Assembly (NCBI GenBank): GCA_963575745.1
Contig: CAUYUJ010020610.1
Span: forward strand, 1-64,000
DNA: 64,000 nt
Source of the DNA: Prorocentrum cordatum
Taxonomy: Eukaryota > Sar > Dinophyceae > Prorocentrales > Prorocentraceae
Direction of reading: 5' to 3'
Position 1 is the stretch's first letter. Every line of letters begins with the position of its first letter. The position numbers were made by a program, and so were the translations under genes. This document shows, piece after piece, positions 22,301 to 32,088 of the stretch. The notes below the pieces were generated by a model, which was not told the origin of the DNA, ran no database searches, and worked only from the letters and a program-made list of their open reading frames with translations.

Positions 22301-23459
22301 GACTGAGCTGCGGGATAACTCGCGCCGAGTTGTCGATGGAGAGGCGCAGTCCTGGTCGTTCGTTGGCGGGTCAGCTGCGTGCTCGGATGTGGCCTTGCCT
22401 CGTGGCGATCTTGCCGCTGAGCCGTCCCCTATGCTCGTGATGACTTGGAACCGTTCTGCGGAGACGGTTCGAACGGCTGCCCTGGAGCATTTGGCCAAGA
22501 CCACCCTGAAGGCGAACGGAGAGAGATGGCAAGATTTGCATCGCTACATCCGTGTCCAGGACGTCCCTCAGCTTGGAAGAGTTCCAACGAATCGTCGGCG
22601 CTGCTGGGAAGCCCAGGAGTGCATCTGCAAGGGAAGCGGGCGGTTCAAGGACCAGTGGATGGACAAGTTCTTGGCATCTCTTCGCATCTGTTCTCGAATG
22701 AATGGCAACTTCCGGCCCTTGCTGAAGCGCGGCCATTTGGTTGCACGGTTCGGGTGTGTCAATCCTGGACGAGCTGGCCCTGATCATCCTGTTGGAGATC
22801 CCGTGCCCGATGATGTCTCAGATGTTTGGTTGCACGTGGCATTGTTCTACGAGAAGCCGATCAGGCCGACGTACATCTACATGGAAAGGGATCCCGACCG
22901 AGATGAAGCTGGCACTTTGGGCGTGGCTCCGTGGTGCGGCCCGAACTCTGAGGATCTCTACCTGGTTACGCAGTGGGGGGCCTTCGGGTACATGGAGCTT
23001 CGCCCGAACACCAAGTCCTGGACGCTGACGTGGTATGAGCTGGTCTGCTTCCCCAAGCGCCTGCTGCGACCATTCGAGCCCCGCCGCCAACGAGTCAGGC
23101 ACATGGGCTTCGAGCCGATCGACCTGCTGAGGCTGGCCGTCCCGAAGAGGAAGCAGACGCCTACCCTTGGGGGCCGTGCGCGGGGGGGAGCACGCGGTGC
23201 TCGCGGGCGGGGCCGCGCTGCCCGCGGCGCCGAGGCGCTAGGGCGAGGCCGCCCTAGGCGCGGCCGAGCGGCGCGCGGGCGCAGCGCCGCTGGCGCCGAG
23301 GAGCCGCAGCCAGAGGCGGGTGTCTCGTCGGACTCAGGCTTGAGCTTGCGGCGCGGGTTCAGCGACGCCGAGGTGGAGCCTGAGGAGGTGTCCGATGGAG
23401 GTTCCGAGGGCCAAGATGTCGTAGGTTTACCGAGGAGTTGGGTTTTTTTTTGTTTTTGA
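19389..23459 (+). CDS. Large HMG-box-like protein, function unknown
   Basis: The 1356-residue frame begins at ATG 19389 with an acidic N terminus (ADDEDDWFG). Residues 100-800 are folded-looking, rich in Cys/His pairs, and match no family I know. Residues about 823-880 resemble an HMG box (W near the start, then SADEKSFYEELGELAAK), a DNA-binding fold. After an Ala/Gly/Arg-rich linker there is another folded part (about 1010-1240). An Arg/Gly/Ala-rich tail (about 1255-1310) follows, and then an acidic end. The frame closes at TGA 23457 right after a T9 run. Coding resumes downstream (23591-24286), so the printed stop is probably inside an intron or a frameshift: GTAGGTTTAC at 23421 is a candidate donor and CGGAG at 23462-23466, after the T-rich tract, a candidate acceptor. 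A nuclear role is inferred from the HMG-like part only. Confidence 0.7.
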   Translation: MADDEDDWFGHCKIHSRDDEDDWSGCLIQRSGGDADVPRQGCPGAADGESWIPDRPSSAVVVRDNVAPELFVFIRDESMPKPIAHHKVIQTTLVAPSKRQARLAKARSPAASSGEPSRDSHQALASRMLVPSIQEAARLCSTSTLADEIDVSRSHVYPMMHAFACAAYDTVREAMSMYVQRSIHMCRQRVHGVLLQPLCAIRYRKYDGTKCKHLRVTTHVRDDDGEDDVFTQKGAHELFVTEASFVIAFRRIQHGQERTMIMKLPQPTLLQAINSTKAECIVAALRHLKLPCDDLVDSSFHRVINACVCDGFGGNLRAERFFLNECPARTRVGLLCDAHRKATVSTLSFATVKPLDTQLIRFALTVQGGAMADLRREMRRILKEQLVVIRSGACSAEASSHREAVYDLFVPGATPSAKYRRGLLGRLFNGDIRRRGRVEHYCNGCCSSFRETLRLMCDEGMQCLCGSGVTVLNRSNWTGTSECINSIGLISHVHGLAQQAWMRAVPGRDHKLRGGCQAHAAKATGDAEGGPGQPSISRADDAHDGGDEDVEGGDISVWRQDAETRVKDTQSWILGGTFEDDLLIARIQYGPTETLILNQLALSGVGWEREQQVKFLRDGSRTYQLWEAYRGDPEKRLRDEVADLMCTPALWRTLSNQTEAQGMKLYVLLARMATATYELVEVPHRWWPYKTFASLHDGSVLQELKESRGCTCCLDEFTAGFVEYYGEAVGGSCARAELMALLSVMESDTGSTEREHSTNERRNKFRVQTHEKHLEELSAWFCCRRCCSDRRDVGANVEKRKRPRGAAAAVAVGESQKPPPRRYSWTWRAFLHVQAKGRYITAETAAEMSQAYRNLSADEKSFYEELGELAAKQRAEGHESFPTYRPPQSSRAGAAGRRARQSRALHGGAGRPGGVGPEHDGAPAVELVPAGGGAEEETPPPCGRILTESRLVLCRERALAAAQEKEERARVTELRDNSRRVVDGEAQSWSFVGGSAACSDVALPRGDLAAEPSPMLVMTWNRSAETVRTAALEHLAKTTLKANGERWQDLHRYIRVQDVPQLGRVPTNRRRCWEAQECICKGSGRFKDQWMDKFLASLRICSRMNGNFRPLLKRGHLVARFGCVNPGRAGPDHPVGDPVPDDVSDVWLHVALFYEKPIRPTYIYMERDPDRDEAGTLGVAPWCGPNSEDLYLVTQWGAFGYMELRPNTKSWTLTWYELVCFPKRLLRPFEPRRQRVRHMGFEPIDLLRLAVPKRKQTPTLGGRARGGARGARGRGRAARGAEALGRGRPRRGRAARGRSAAGAEEPQPEAGVSSDSGLSLRRGFSDAEVEPEEVSDGGSEGQDVVGLPRSWVFFCF

Positions 23460-23466
23460 ATCGGAG

Positions 23467-23580
23467 TTCGACAGCGACGACGACGGCGTCGGCGTCGGCG
23501 GCGGCGACGGCGACGGCGACGGCGACGGGGGCGACAACGGTGGCGACGACGGCGGCGACGACGACGACGGCGACCACAGG
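23467..23580 (+). repeat. (GGCGAC)n-type coding repeat
   Basis: Tandem GGC and GAC codons give an Asp/Gly-rich acidic segment on the plus strand. This is a likely place for slippage and for the frame change in the gene that contains it. Confidence 0.75.
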
Positions 23581-23590
23581 GCGAGCTTGA

Positions 23591-24286
23591 GCCCTCCTTC
23601 AAGGTTCTGCCGAGCTGGATTTCGCCGAGGAGCACGGCCTTTTCGAGCCCGTCGGCGGCGCCACGTCGGAGGAGTCGGGCGGCGCCGAGTCGGAGGGCTC
23701 CGACCATGGGTCCATCCGCGACGTTGACGTCGAGAAGGCGTTGCAGGAGATGGAGGGCGAGGCACCTTCTGGCGCGCCTGCTGCTGATCCCGTTCCTGTC
23801 GAGCCTGCTGCAGTCGATCCCGCGCCTCTTCCAGCTGCGTCGGGCGAGGACGAGATGCCCAGTTTCGAGCTCGCGGCGGAACTGCCGAAGGCTGGCGCCA
23901 AAAATCCACCGCATATCGTTATCAGAGTTTTCGGGTATGGTTCTGAGGCTTACTTGAGATATTACCCCAAGAAGGCGCAGATTGTAGCTGAGTGTAAGAG
24001 GCACAAAGGTTGCTTCAAAACAAAAACCGTGAAAGCATCGATTGTGCCCAGTTTCAAGGGCCAGGGTAGGTGCATCGGTTTCCTTTTGGCGTGGTTGGTG
24101 TTTCACTCCTTGAATCACGATAAGCAGTTTGATCATGTTTACTGCCGAGACCCTTCCGCCAGTGAGCGGTGGAGGTGTCGCAGGCGCGCTGTGCACTTCC
24201 TGCATATCCCACAGGTTCGCTGCCTCTTCGAAGTTGAGGCGCCGCGTTATCCTGATGATACTGATGAGCCCCAGAGGGTGCCGTAG
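23591..24286 (+). CDS. Probable 3' exon of the HMG-box-like gene
   Basis: An open, coding-like frame (232 codons with stop) follows the (GAC/GGC)n tract at 23467-23580. It is acidic at first (EEHGLFEP, then Ser/Glu-rich), then a compact domain of about 130 residues with conserved-looking Tyr, Cys and aromatic positions, ending TAG at 24284. No family was recognised. The acidic Asp/Gly repeat before it is open in another frame, so a frameshift in the repeat or an unrecognised intron separates the two. Position and strand link it to the preceding gene; a separate gene is the alternative. Confidence 0.5.
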   Translation, partial: ALLQGSAELDFAEEHGLFEPVGGATSEESGGAESEGSDHGSIRDVDVEKALQEMEGEAPSGAPAADPVPVEPAAVDPAPLPAASGEDEMPSFELAAELPKAGAKNPPHIVIRVFGYGSEAYLRYYPKKAQIVAECKRHKGCFKTKTVKASIVPSFKGQGRCIGFLLAWLVFHSLNHDKQFDHVYCRDPSASERWRCRRRAVHFLHIPQVRCLFEVEAPRYPDDTDEPQRVP

Positions 24287-24329
24287 ACAGCAGAAGTGCA
24301 ACGGCGCATCCAGCCCACACTCTGACATA

Positions 24330-24640
24330 GAGGAGGGCTCAGTAGGATCAGGAGGAGTAGACAGGGCAGTCTTGGATCTCTCAAGGGCCATCTTGGATCC
24401 CTCAAGGGCCGTCTTGGATCTCTCAAGGGCGGCTTGAGCCATGCAAGTTAAGGGCCGTCCTCCCTCAAGGGCCGTCTTGGACTTAAGGGTCGTCTTGGGT
24501 TGAGGGGCCGTCTAGGGCTTAAGTGTTGTCTTGGGATCTTGGGCTTAGTGGCATCTTGGGCTTAAGGGTGTCTTGGGCTCTTGGGCTTCAAGGCCGTCTT
24601 GGGTACCTCAAGGGCCGTCTTGGGCCTTCGCACCGTGACC
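24330..24640. repeat. Degenerate CAAGGGCCGTCTTGG repeats, copy 1
   Basis: Short units of roughly 10-28 bp built on GGGCCGTCTTGG and CTTGGGCTTAAGG. The end of the block and the following 40 bases (to the GCGAGGATCG sequence at 24664) match the second copy at 25020-25230. Confidence 0.8.
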
Positions 24641-25019
24641 CCAACCATAACATGCAAGATCTATGCGAGGATCGGGGGGAGAAGGTCGGGGCGGTGGTGC
24701 CGCCTTTACGGCTCGGACACCGTCTCGAGCGCAGGCGCCGTGCCACCCTCTCCCGAGCTTTGCCGCTAGGCGCTGGGGAAGGCGATCGGGGCGACACCGA
24801 GCTCGCGTTCGGTGCCGTCGACGAGCGCAGGCGCCTTGTCGCCCTCCTCAGCGCCTGTTTTCTGGCCCTGAGCCCTTCTAGGATTCCTGTGGCGATCCGT
24901 GCGAGTGGTGCGCCGAAGTGCTTGAACACGCCATGCATGCACATGTCGTCGTAGATGCGTCCATGCACGCGCGTGGTCACGCATCACAAGCACGGCGCAG
25001 CAGCCGCGATTATAGATAT
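24641..25019. other. GC-rich spacer, no gene seen
   Basis: Short frames only, none with a recognisable domain. Confidence 0.4.
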
Positions 25020-25230
25020 TGCCGCCTTGGGTTTAAAGGCCGTCTTGGGCTGAGGGGCAGTCTTGGGCTCAAGTGTTATCTTGGGATCTTGGGCTTAAGG
25101 TCGTCTTGGTTTTGAGGGGTGCATTGGGCTCTTGGGGTTCAAGGCCGTCTTGGAACCCTCAAGGGCCGTCTTGGTCCCTAGAGCCGTTGCACTTTACGTA
25201 GCAGCGGAGATACGTGCGAGGACCGCGTGT
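25020..25230. repeat. CTTGGG-type repeats, copy 2
   Basis: Same word order as the block near 24500-24680, ending in TCAAGGGCCGTCTTGG and a GTGCGAGGACCG-type tail, about 550 bp downstream of copy 1. Confidence 0.75.
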
Positions 25231-25239
25231 CCCTTTGCT

Positions 25240-25760
25240 CCTGGCCTGAAGCCTTCAGCCCCGAAATCCCAAACCAGCCCGCCCTGGGCCTTCTGCCCAG
25301 AGGCCAGATCCATCGCCTTTAAGGCAATTCGCCATAAACCCTGCGCCCAACGCACTGAGCCACAAATCCCTCTGCCCTCTGCCCTCGGCCCTGGAACTGG
25401 CGCCCTAAGCGTTATCCCATAAGCCATTCGCCCGACGCCCCTTGCCTTGCGCCGTAGGTCGGGAAGCCTTCGCCCCATGCCTTGGGCCTTAGGCTTTAAG
25501 CTAGATGGCTTAGGTCCCATGCCCTGGGGCCCAGGGCTTTGGCCCGCAGCCTGGCAACCTTGCCAAAATGCCTTGGGCGCTAAACCATGAGCCCCGAACC
25601 CTGCGGCTTAAACCTTAGGCGGCCAGCCCCTCGGCCCCATGCCCCGCGCCTGGAGCCCAAAGCCTCAGGCCTTCAGCCATATGCATGATGCCCAAATCTA
25701 CGGGCTCGAAGCCCCGCTGCTTGCCCTCGAAGCCCTGGGCCGTGAGCCTCGCACACCGAG
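25240..25760 (-). repeat. Degenerate telomere-like heptamers, C-rich on plus
   Basis: Dense GCCCTAA/GCCCTGA/GCCTTAG-like words at about 7-bp spacing. The G-rich, telomere-like orientation is on the minus strand. Sequence is too diverged for a functional telomere. Confidence 0.65.
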
Positions 25761-26050
25761 TTTTTGATGGATGCCCAGCAAGGCGGGGGAGGGGGATGGG
25801 GGGGTCATTGTTGCCTCCTTCGGCGGGCTCGGGCCTGGCAGTGTTTGCACAATGCACGGCCGCCGAGTGCAAGCAGCATCAGTGCGGAAGGCAGGGGGCA
25901 GGGGCTGAGTCGTGCATCTCGATGTGGTGCTCTCGGCCCCCAACCAGGTGCCGCGCTGCTGGAGCGACGCAGCGACGACGGCTTCGTCGCCGACGCCAAC
26001 TGGTTGACGGAGTTCTTGATGCAGCGCGCAGCCGCCGACGCAAACGACCC
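25761..26050. other. Unique GC-rich spacer, no gene seen
   Basis: Between two oppositely oriented heptamer blocks. Short overlapping frames without domains. Confidence 0.4.
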
Positions 26051-27030
26051 AGTCCTCAGGGAGTGGGGTTTGGGCTCGAGGCCTTGCGGCGTAAAGCTTG
26101 GGTGTCAGGGCTCAGGGGGGGCATTGCGTAGGGCGTGCGTCTGGAGGTTGATGGGTGGACGGCTCGGGCTCAGGGCTCCAGGCTCATGGTGCAGGGAATA
26201 TAGCAACAGGGGTATGGCCCAGCTCATAGCTTGTATGGCTTAGTGTTTAGATCCCATGGCCTCGGCTTCATGGTGCAGGGCCATGGGCCTGGGGCGTTTG
26301 GCTTAGGGCGTAAGGCATAAGGCTTGAGCCCCACAGCTTAGGGCTAAGGGCTGGGGGCATGGGGCTTTGGGGGGAGGGTGCGGGGGTTGGTGATGGGGGT
26401 TCAGGGCATGAGGCGTGCGTCTGGGGGCCAAGTGCTCAGGGAGTTGTTTGTATTCGGGCGTAGGGATGCGGGTTGATGTCTTGGGATTTAGGCATTACAT
26501 ATCAGCTGTCTAGGGCTTCGGGCGTAGTGCGCAGGGCTGAGGCTTCAGGCTTAGAGCGACGCCCCTAGGGCCCAGATCTAATGATTTATGGCAGGGGTGG
26601 CTAAAGGCTTAGGGCCCAGGGCACTTGTCGAAAGGCTTCGGGCTTGCGTGTTAGCGCTACTGGCACGGGGCATAGGGCCTGTGGCTTAGGGCTTAGGGAT
26701 TAGGGATTAGGGCGTAGGGTTTCGGGTTTCGGCTGGGGGCATGGGGATAAGGGTTTACGTCTTGGGGTTTACGGCGTATGGCATGGGGCTCAGGGCTTCG
26801 GGCACAGGGCCTCGGGTTTTCTGGAGCGCGGCTTATGGCATTGGGTCGGGGTTTACGGCTTAAGGGCAGGGGGATCATGGCTTAGGGCTTGGGGTCAAGG
26901 GCATAGGGCGTAGGGTTCAGGGCTGAGAACGTAGGGCCCAGGGCTTAGGGCTCAGGGCTCAAGGCCAAGGGCTTCGGGCATGGAGTTGAGGGTTGACGGC
27001 CGAAGGCTTAAGGTATCGGGCTTGTGGCCA
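26050..27030 (+). repeat. Degenerate telomere-like heptamers, G-rich on plus
   Basis: GGGNNNN words dominate. The best-preserved part (26687-26732) reads as GGGCTTA, GGGCTTA, GGGATTA, GGGATTA, GGGCGTA, GGGTTTC in a row, an exact 7-bp period. The canonical TTTAGGG heptamer would be the closest known repeat. Confidence 0.7.
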
Positions 27031-27149
27031 TGGCTGCGGTCGGCATTGCCGCCATCGGCGTGCGCGATCAGGACGCCTGGGCCGCCATGACAAAATGTGG
27101 TTCTCCAGTCGAAGGATTCGGTCGGGCCGAGTCCGCAAACCACCCCGAC

Positions 27150-27490
27150 CATCAACTTCCACCATTTTCCATCAAAATCCATCACAACCCATCGCGAACC
27201 ATCAAATTCCACCAAAGTCCATCATTTTCCATCAAAATCTATCAAATTTCATCAGGCCCGACCATCAAAATCTACCAGAATCGATCAACATCCATCAAAT
27301 TATGATGAGCTTATTGCACGGGACTTCCACCATTTTCCATCAAAATCCATCAGAAACCATCAAATTCCATCAAAATCCATCAAGTCCGGCCACCACAAAT
27401 CATCAGAAACCATCAGAATCCATCAAAATCCATCAGAACTCATCAAAATCCATCAAAATCCATCAAATTCCATCAAAAACCATCAGAAAT
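27150..27490 (+). repeat. 10-bp-phased CATCAAAATC repeats
   Basis: Around thirty units of CATCAAAATC or close variants, most spaced exactly 10 bp, so that short A-tracts recur once per helical turn. Best preserved at 27340-27490. A smaller echo occurs at 36475-36510. Confidence 0.85.
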
Positions 27491-28029
27491 TGTGATTTTT
27501 GTAAAGGGCAGGAGGGGGGGGGCATGCGAAAATTCCGGAGTGGGGGCGAGGGGCAAGGGGCGCCCATGCGCACTCGAGGTTGTAATCGTTTGATGGCCTT
27601 CTGCCCAGGCGCCCCACGGGGTGGCGGGCCGCTCGTGGTTTCTCTGCCAACACACACCACGCGACGACCGCGGGGGGGGGCGAACGTTTCTGCCTGGCCC
27701 TCGGGTCACGAAGTCTTGGGTGGGGGCGCGTGGCATTGGGCATAGGGGGCGCCAGTGCAATGTGTGGCTGGGGGCGTTGGCCTGTGGGCTCCGAGGTTTG
27801 AGCTTGGCTCTGGGGGGCAGTGGGTTCGGGGTCTCGGCCTGGGGAATCGGCGCGTCGGGCATGGGGGCCGCGGCGGCTGGATTCTGGCCCGCTCGTGGGG
27901 CACGGGGCCCAGCGCAGACGTACTCAGGATTCTGGGATCGGCCATAAAGGCGTGAGCTCTGGAGGTTCTGGCCGACGGCTTGGGGCATCGGGCTTCGGAC
28001 TCTGGCGTCATGCGCCAAGCCACCCCCCC
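27491..28029. other. Spacer, no gene seen
   Basis: GC-rich DNA with short frames; G-rich words increase toward 27900. Confidence 0.4.
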
Positions 28030-31000
28030 ATGTGCCCCATGTCATGAGCCTTCGGCATTCTGCCTTTAGCCCAGTGCCCTGGGCCGTGCGCCCACAGGCG
28101 TAAGCACGTTGCCCTACGCCCTAGGCCCTGCGGCCCCATGCCGCGCCCCCTCGGCCCCAAGCCTTGGGCCCTCTGCTTTACGCTTGAAGCCGCGCCCCCG
28201 AAACACCGAAACCCTGCGCCCAAAGCTGCGAGCCCGAGGCCATGCGCCCCACCCCCCCGTGCCTAAGCCCCATGCCACACGCCCTCGGCCCGAATCCTTC
28301 AACCCTACACCCTGGGCCATGGGCCGAATGCCCTAAACCGCGTGCCCCGCGCTCCATGTCCTTTGTCTCTAGAAGTAGTTCCAGAGCCCGTCGGCTGACA
28401 CCCCGAGCCCCAGGGCCTTAAGCCTTGTGCCCTAAGTCCTCAGCGGTGGGCCCTAGAGTGCCTCAGCCCCGAGCCTGCGACCACAGCCCTGAGCCTGACG
28501 CCGTAAGCCCTAGCTTTGAGCTCTGAAGCAGAATTCGTGAGCGATTAACTTCAGCCTCATGCCTTAGAGGCCCACAGCCCCAATCCCATATGCCCTGAGC
28601 CCTGGGCCATGCACCCCGAGCAGCAAGCCATAACCGCGAAGGCCTGAGCTCGAATCAGGAAACCCTGGTCCCGTAGCCCCAAGCCCTGAGCCCAGAGCCG
28701 CTTGCCTGGCGCCCAACGCCCTACGCCTGGAGCCCGAACCTCTGAGTCCCAAACCCGAAGCCCAAGGCTCTCAGCCCTCAGCACCACCCACGAATACCAG
28801 AACCCTACGCCCCATGCCCGAAGCCTCGGTTCCCATGCCTGGGGCCTCGTGACCTCTGCTGCAAACAATCAGCCCCCAGACGCGCGCCCTGCGCCCTCTG
28901 CCCTGAGCCTTGGCGCCTGCGCCCCAAGCCGCGCGCCAACTGCATTCGCCCCCCCCTCCCCAGCCCTGCGCACCGCGCCAGGCGCCCCGCGCCCCAACCC
29001 TCCAGCCGCCTTCCCAACGCCTATGGCCGCAACCTCATCTGTCCTAACACCGAGTCCCGAACCCCATTCGCTTTATATCAAAATGGTTGCGCGGACAATG
29101 CCGCTCGCCCGTGGCCCCTGCCGCTCAGCTTTGCGCCAATCGGCACAGGCCCACAGCCTGATGCCTCATGCCCTTAACTGGAGTCGTCGGCGCTGGGCCC
29201 GAAGCCTTCGACCACTAGCGCTAAGCCAGAAGCCCTGGGCGATGAGACGTTGGCCATGACGCCCGAGCCTTGAGCCTCGGCATTCACGCCAGAAATCCTG
29301 AGCCCGAGGGCCGCGGCCCCAAGCCACGATCCCGATGCCATCATCCCTTTGCCCCAGATCTGTCGCGCAGTGCCTTCAGACCAGGTCACGAAACACTCCG
29401 AGCCATGGCCCCTGGGCCCAACGGCCATCGCCTTCTGGCTGAAGCCGCGAGCCCGAAGCCTTGCGGTCTAGGTTCGGATCCCGATGCGCCACAGCTCTGG
29501 GCGCTACGCCCTGTGCCTTGAACGCTGGGCGCTGAACCTTAAGCCCCGCGGTTTCAACTCTGCGACCTATGCGTTCGGCCCTGAGCCCCCGCCCCCAAGC
29601 CGCATGCCTTCGCCCCTGGGCCCACCGCCCGATGCCGTCATCCGCGGGCCCCGAGCTTTCCGCTTTGAGCCCTGGCCCTTGAGCCTTGGGTTTCACCCCC
29701 CAATCCTTGAGAGATGGGCCCTAAGCCCTGGTCGCTGAGCATTCAGCCCGATGCCCGTAGCGCCCAGCCCGTTGCCCACTGCCGAGGCTTCAAAGCTTCG
29801 AGGCCTGATCCATGAGCCTTGAGCCTTAAGCCCGAAACTGTAGCCTTGGAGCAGTTGCGCCATGTGCCCCAGGCCCTCTGCCCAAGGTTCCAAGAGCGGA
29901 ATGGCTGGCCCTCAGCCTCCAGCCCCATGGCCCTAAGCCCCGCGTTGTACGCCCCGTGGCTCTACCCCCGCAGCACGAGGCCCGACACCATAAGGCCTCA
30001 GGCCCTGTGCCATCAACCCTCAGCCCGCAGCCCCGAGCCCCATGCCCTATGCCTTAAGCCGCAGGGCCGAGGCCCGTCGCCCGATGGCATGCCCGCGAGG
30101 CCCCTTGCCGCGCGCCCAAAGTTGTCGGCCTTCCGTCCCACGTGCGTGAGCATTCGCGTGAAACCGATGGCCTGCAATCCTCGACCGCCAGCCTTAGGCT
30201 CTGAACTTTCATTCCTTAGCCCCGAGCCTGGGGGCCCCAGCCCGAAGCTCCAATCCTCACGCCCTATGCCTCGAGCCCTGGGCCCGAAGCCAGAGCGCCA
30301 ACGCCTCAAACCATAACGCCTTGAGCAACAAGCCCGAAGCCCACATCGCAAGGGCCAGCGTCCTGTGATTCAGGGTTTACGCCATAAGCTCCAAGTACCC
30401 AGCCCTCATCCCTGACCCCAAATGCCCCAGCCCTACGCCGTGAGCCCCTGGTCGTGGGCACCGAGCTTACATCCCTACGCCCTGAGCCCTCGGCCATGCG
30501 CCTCGAGCCATGTGCCCGAAGCCGCGTGCCCGAAACGGAATGGCCCAAGCCGTAAGCCCCAGGCCTTGATCAATAACGTTGCGAGTCGTCAGCAGTGAGA
30601 CTTCAGTCAGATGCCCTAAGCCCTGGGGCTTAGACCCGACCCCTAGGCCCCCCCTGGCCCATGACCCGTAGCCCAATTCCGCACCCTCTGAGCCTACGGC
30701 CCCGTGCCCCTGGCTCCCCTGCCTGAGCCCAAAGCACAGAGCCTAGCGCCCCCGCTCAAAGCCCGCGGCCTGAGGCGCTCCATCCTGAGACCTCGGCCAG
30801 AAGTCATCGGCCGTCAATATGTAGTATTGAGCCTTGGGCCCTGGTCCTTGGCCCCTCAGCTGCACGCCCCATCGGCCCTTGGACTTGTGCACAAAGCCGC
30901 ATGCCTCAAACCCCAGGCCCTAGGCTCTAAGCCCGAAGGTCCATGCCTTAAATTTTGAGCTCTACGAACTTATCCTTAAGCCGTGAGCTCAAAGCCCTCA

Positions 31001-31210
31001 GCCCTGAGCCCGAAGCCCAGATGTCGTAAGGCCCAAGCCCGTACCCCGAGCCCGTAGCCCTATGCCTTAATCCCTAGGCCCTGAGCCCCGAGCCATGAGC
31101 CCTCGGCCCCGATTTCAAAAGCCTTGGACCAGCACCCCTGGGACTTAAGGCCCAAGCCCGAAGCCTCCAGATTTCTGCCATTTGCCTTATGCCCCAAGCC
31201 CGAACAACTC
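28030..31210 (-). repeat. Long degenerate telomere-like heptamer block, C-rich on plus
   Basis: About 3.2 kb composed of GCCCTAA, GCCCTGA, GCCCGAA, GCCCCAA and similar heptamers. Frames inside are artefacts of the repeat. Orientation is opposite to the 26-kb block and equal to the 25.2-kb block. Confidence 0.7.
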
Positions 31211-32029
31211 CCTCTATGCCGATTACCTCACATTAGGTTTTGCCCCGCCCCCCCCCCGCGCGCGCGTGGGTTCTTGCAGACAACAATAAACATGTCAGCA
31301 ACATAAAACTCAACGTATGATGCATGCCACATCAACGTGCAAGCCCGAGCGTTTACAGTTGCAATAAATGTGCATATGTTTCTGCGTTCTTCTATGCATA
31401 TCACACTTCATGCGTGGATTCGCTCAGAAGGTTGTCCTGCCTCCGTTCTGGACGACCGAAGGGCCGATGCTGCGGTTCCGGAAGCCCCGATCATTCGCGG
31501 GGCCGTTGCAGGCACGGGAAGATGAGGCGTTCTGCAGGGCCTCGTCGTTTGTGGGGGGACCACGCACCCGCCTCGCCAGTCGGTCACTTTGGCGGGTTGG
31601 AGTAGCAGCTAGGGGTTGCATCGGCCACGGCTCCGAGTCTTCTTCTGGCGACGGGCCCCCGACAGTGAGATATCATAAAGCCTGGTCCGCCGAGAGGGGA
31701 GGGGGGGGCGAGGTGCATGGGGGGACGAAGCGGCGGCAAGGGAGGGGACGGGCAGGTGGCGGGGAGGGGGGCGGGAGGCAGGGGATTGGACGAGGACACG
31801 GAAACGCCCATGTGGAAACGCTTGTGGTCGGAACGAGCCCCGCTGGACACGGTTCTTGGCGAAGATAATCGCGATGATAATCGCTATGATAATGTCGCAG
31901 ATTGGCGCGAAGATAATCGACATGGAGCACACCCGAGTGGCGAAGATACTCGAACTCGTCCTGGAGTTATCCGCTGAGAGTGTCGCTCCCGTGTCCGACA
32001 CCGTGTAGGCTCGAGCATTTTGCCCGCGG
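31211..32029. other. Intergenic region upstream of the 1178-residue gene
   Basis: Includes a G-rich tract (31690-31790) and repeated GATAATCGC words at about 31863-31920 that give an Ile-rich minus-strand frame. No gene supported. A related GATAATCGCG word occurs before the HMG-box-like gene (near 19180). Confidence 0.45.
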
Positions 32030-32088
32030 GCCCTTTTTCCAAGACCCCTCGTATTTCTCCTCGCCGTTCGGCGCAGGCCGTGGCCATG
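32030..32088 (+). promoter_or_regulatory. Probable trans-splice acceptor before the 1178-residue gene
   Basis: A pyrimidine-rich tract (CCCTTTTTCC, then TATTTCTCCTCG) ends in GGCGCAG at 32076, nine nt before ATG 32086 (gccATGg). This is the expected layout for spliced-leader addition. Confidence 0.5.

Noticed and set aside
25200-31200. Many frames of 60-190 residues on both strands
   Set aside because: They arise because the heptamer repeats contain few stop codons in some frames.
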